In this document: positions 63,741-64,000 of the stretch, piece after piece
Position numbering within the stretch: position 1 is the stretch's first letter
Layout: each line of letters opens with the position of its first letter
Assembly: GCF_036181745.1 (NCBI RefSeq)
Contig: NZ_CP108080.1
Span: 310,001-374,000 of the forward strand
Length of the DNA stretch: 64,000 nt
Origin: Streptomyces sp. NBC_00259
GTDB lineage: Bacteria > Actinomycetota > Actinomycetes > Streptomycetales > Streptomycetaceae
Direction of reading: 5' to 3'
Program-made: the position numbers and the translations under genes
The notes under the pieces: model-generated
The model's input: the letters and a program-made list of their open reading frames with translations, nothing else
Database searches by the model: none
Told to the model about the DNA's origin: nothing

Positions 63741-64000
63741 ATGACGGACGCCATCTGGTCGGCCCTGGTGGATCCGCACCGGCGGGCCGTGCTCGATCTG
63801 CTGCGCGAGGGCGACCGTGCGGTGGGCGAGCTGGTCGAGCTGCTCGGCCAGTCCCAGCCGAACGTGTCCAAGCATCTGCGGGTGCTGCGCGAGGCCGGGC
63901 TCGTCCGGGTGCGCAGACAGGCACAGCAGCGCATCTACGCGATCGAGCCCGGCCCGATCGCGGAGCTCGACGCCTGGCTCGCGCCGTACCGGCGTCTGTG
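63741..64000 (+). CDS. ArsR-family regulator (3' end cut by window edge)
   Basis: At least 86 residues visible. The winged helix is complete: AIWSALVDPHRRAVLDLLREGDRAVGELVELLGQSQPNVSKHLRVLREAGLVRVRRQAQQRIYAI, with the recognition helix QSQPNVSKHLRVL. There are no Cys metal-binding residues in the visible part, so it is likely a non-metal ArsR; many such genes precede an SRPBCC/AHSA1 gene in actinomycetes. The transcript is probably leaderless from the strong promoter just upstream. Confidence 0.9.
   Translation, partial: MTDAIWSALVDPHRRAVLDLLREGDRAVGELVELLGQSQPNVSKHLRVLREAGLVRVRRQAQQRIYAIEPGPIAELDAWLAPYRRL

Overview
The window is chromosomal DNA from a Streptomyces-like actinomycete. The evidence is very high G+C with strong third-position GC bias, many GTG starts behind purine-rich Shine-Dalgarno sites, frequent 4-base ATGA/GTGA overlaps, leaderless-looking promoters, Tat substrates, and only two TTA leucine codons noticed (both near the 5' end of a reading frame). 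No tRNA, rRNA, CRISPR array, transposase or prophage gene was recognised. The region reads as an accessory, chromosome-arm-like patchwork of short operons with several decayed genes.

Layout. 1-20 kb: a molybdenum hydroxylase operon cut by the left edge; a pyridine nucleotide-disulfide oxidoreductase; a methyltransferase; an XRE-cupin regulator divergent from a DUF4344-like lipoprotein peptidase; a frameshifted Tat multicopper oxidase with a His-rich tail; an acyl-CoA dehydrogenase; a truncated siderophore-interacting protein abutting a broken SARP-type regulator; a secreted esterase; a 2OG-Fe(II) oxygenase; a MerB-like protein; a BBE-type oxidase; a LuxR regulator; and a TTA-containing Tat beta-propeller.

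20.3-31.2 kb is the most coherent block, a DevR/OsdR-type hypoxia and dormancy island. It has an orphan hydrogenase-protease-like protein, two CBS-BON proteins, a flavodoxin, an Rv1733c-like membrane protein, the response regulator and its tandem-GAF kinase (convergent), two DUF1876 (Rv1738-type) proteins, an HTH-PPOX fusion, a universal stress protein and a phosphoketolase. A palindrome close to GGNCCGWWCGGNCC recurs upstream of most of these transcription units. This suggests one regulon that couples oxygen or redox sensing to ribosome protection and to acetyl-phosphate or ATP production.

31-38 kb: a GntR regulator, lipocalin-like protein and GMC oxidoreductase operon with a 9-bp-arm operator, divergent from an alpha/beta hydrolase; then a baeRF-type protein and a lipoprotein. 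38-48 kb: an MFS carrier, dihydroxyacetone kinase dhaKLM, a cobalamin riboswitch with the cobalt transporter cbiMNQO, then fadH behind a 14+2+14 perfect palindrome, and padR. 47.6-52 kb: a small membrane protein, a binding protein without a signal peptide, an amino-acid permease, and an unknown helical protein translationally coupled to a 30-codon ORF carrying a TTA codon.

52-64 kb: an FGGY kinase and GlpA/GlpB-like operon; a TetR-controlled SnoaL (frameshifted)/NmrA/TetR operon with twin operators; a succinate-semialdehyde-type dehydrogenase; then mostly secreted or housekeeping-like singletons (signal-peptide protein, Nudix, GH75-like chitosanase, HhH-PHP protein) and an ArsR regulator cut by the right edge. 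Three genes need a one-base correction to read through and one is truncated, so either decay or sequencing error should be considered.
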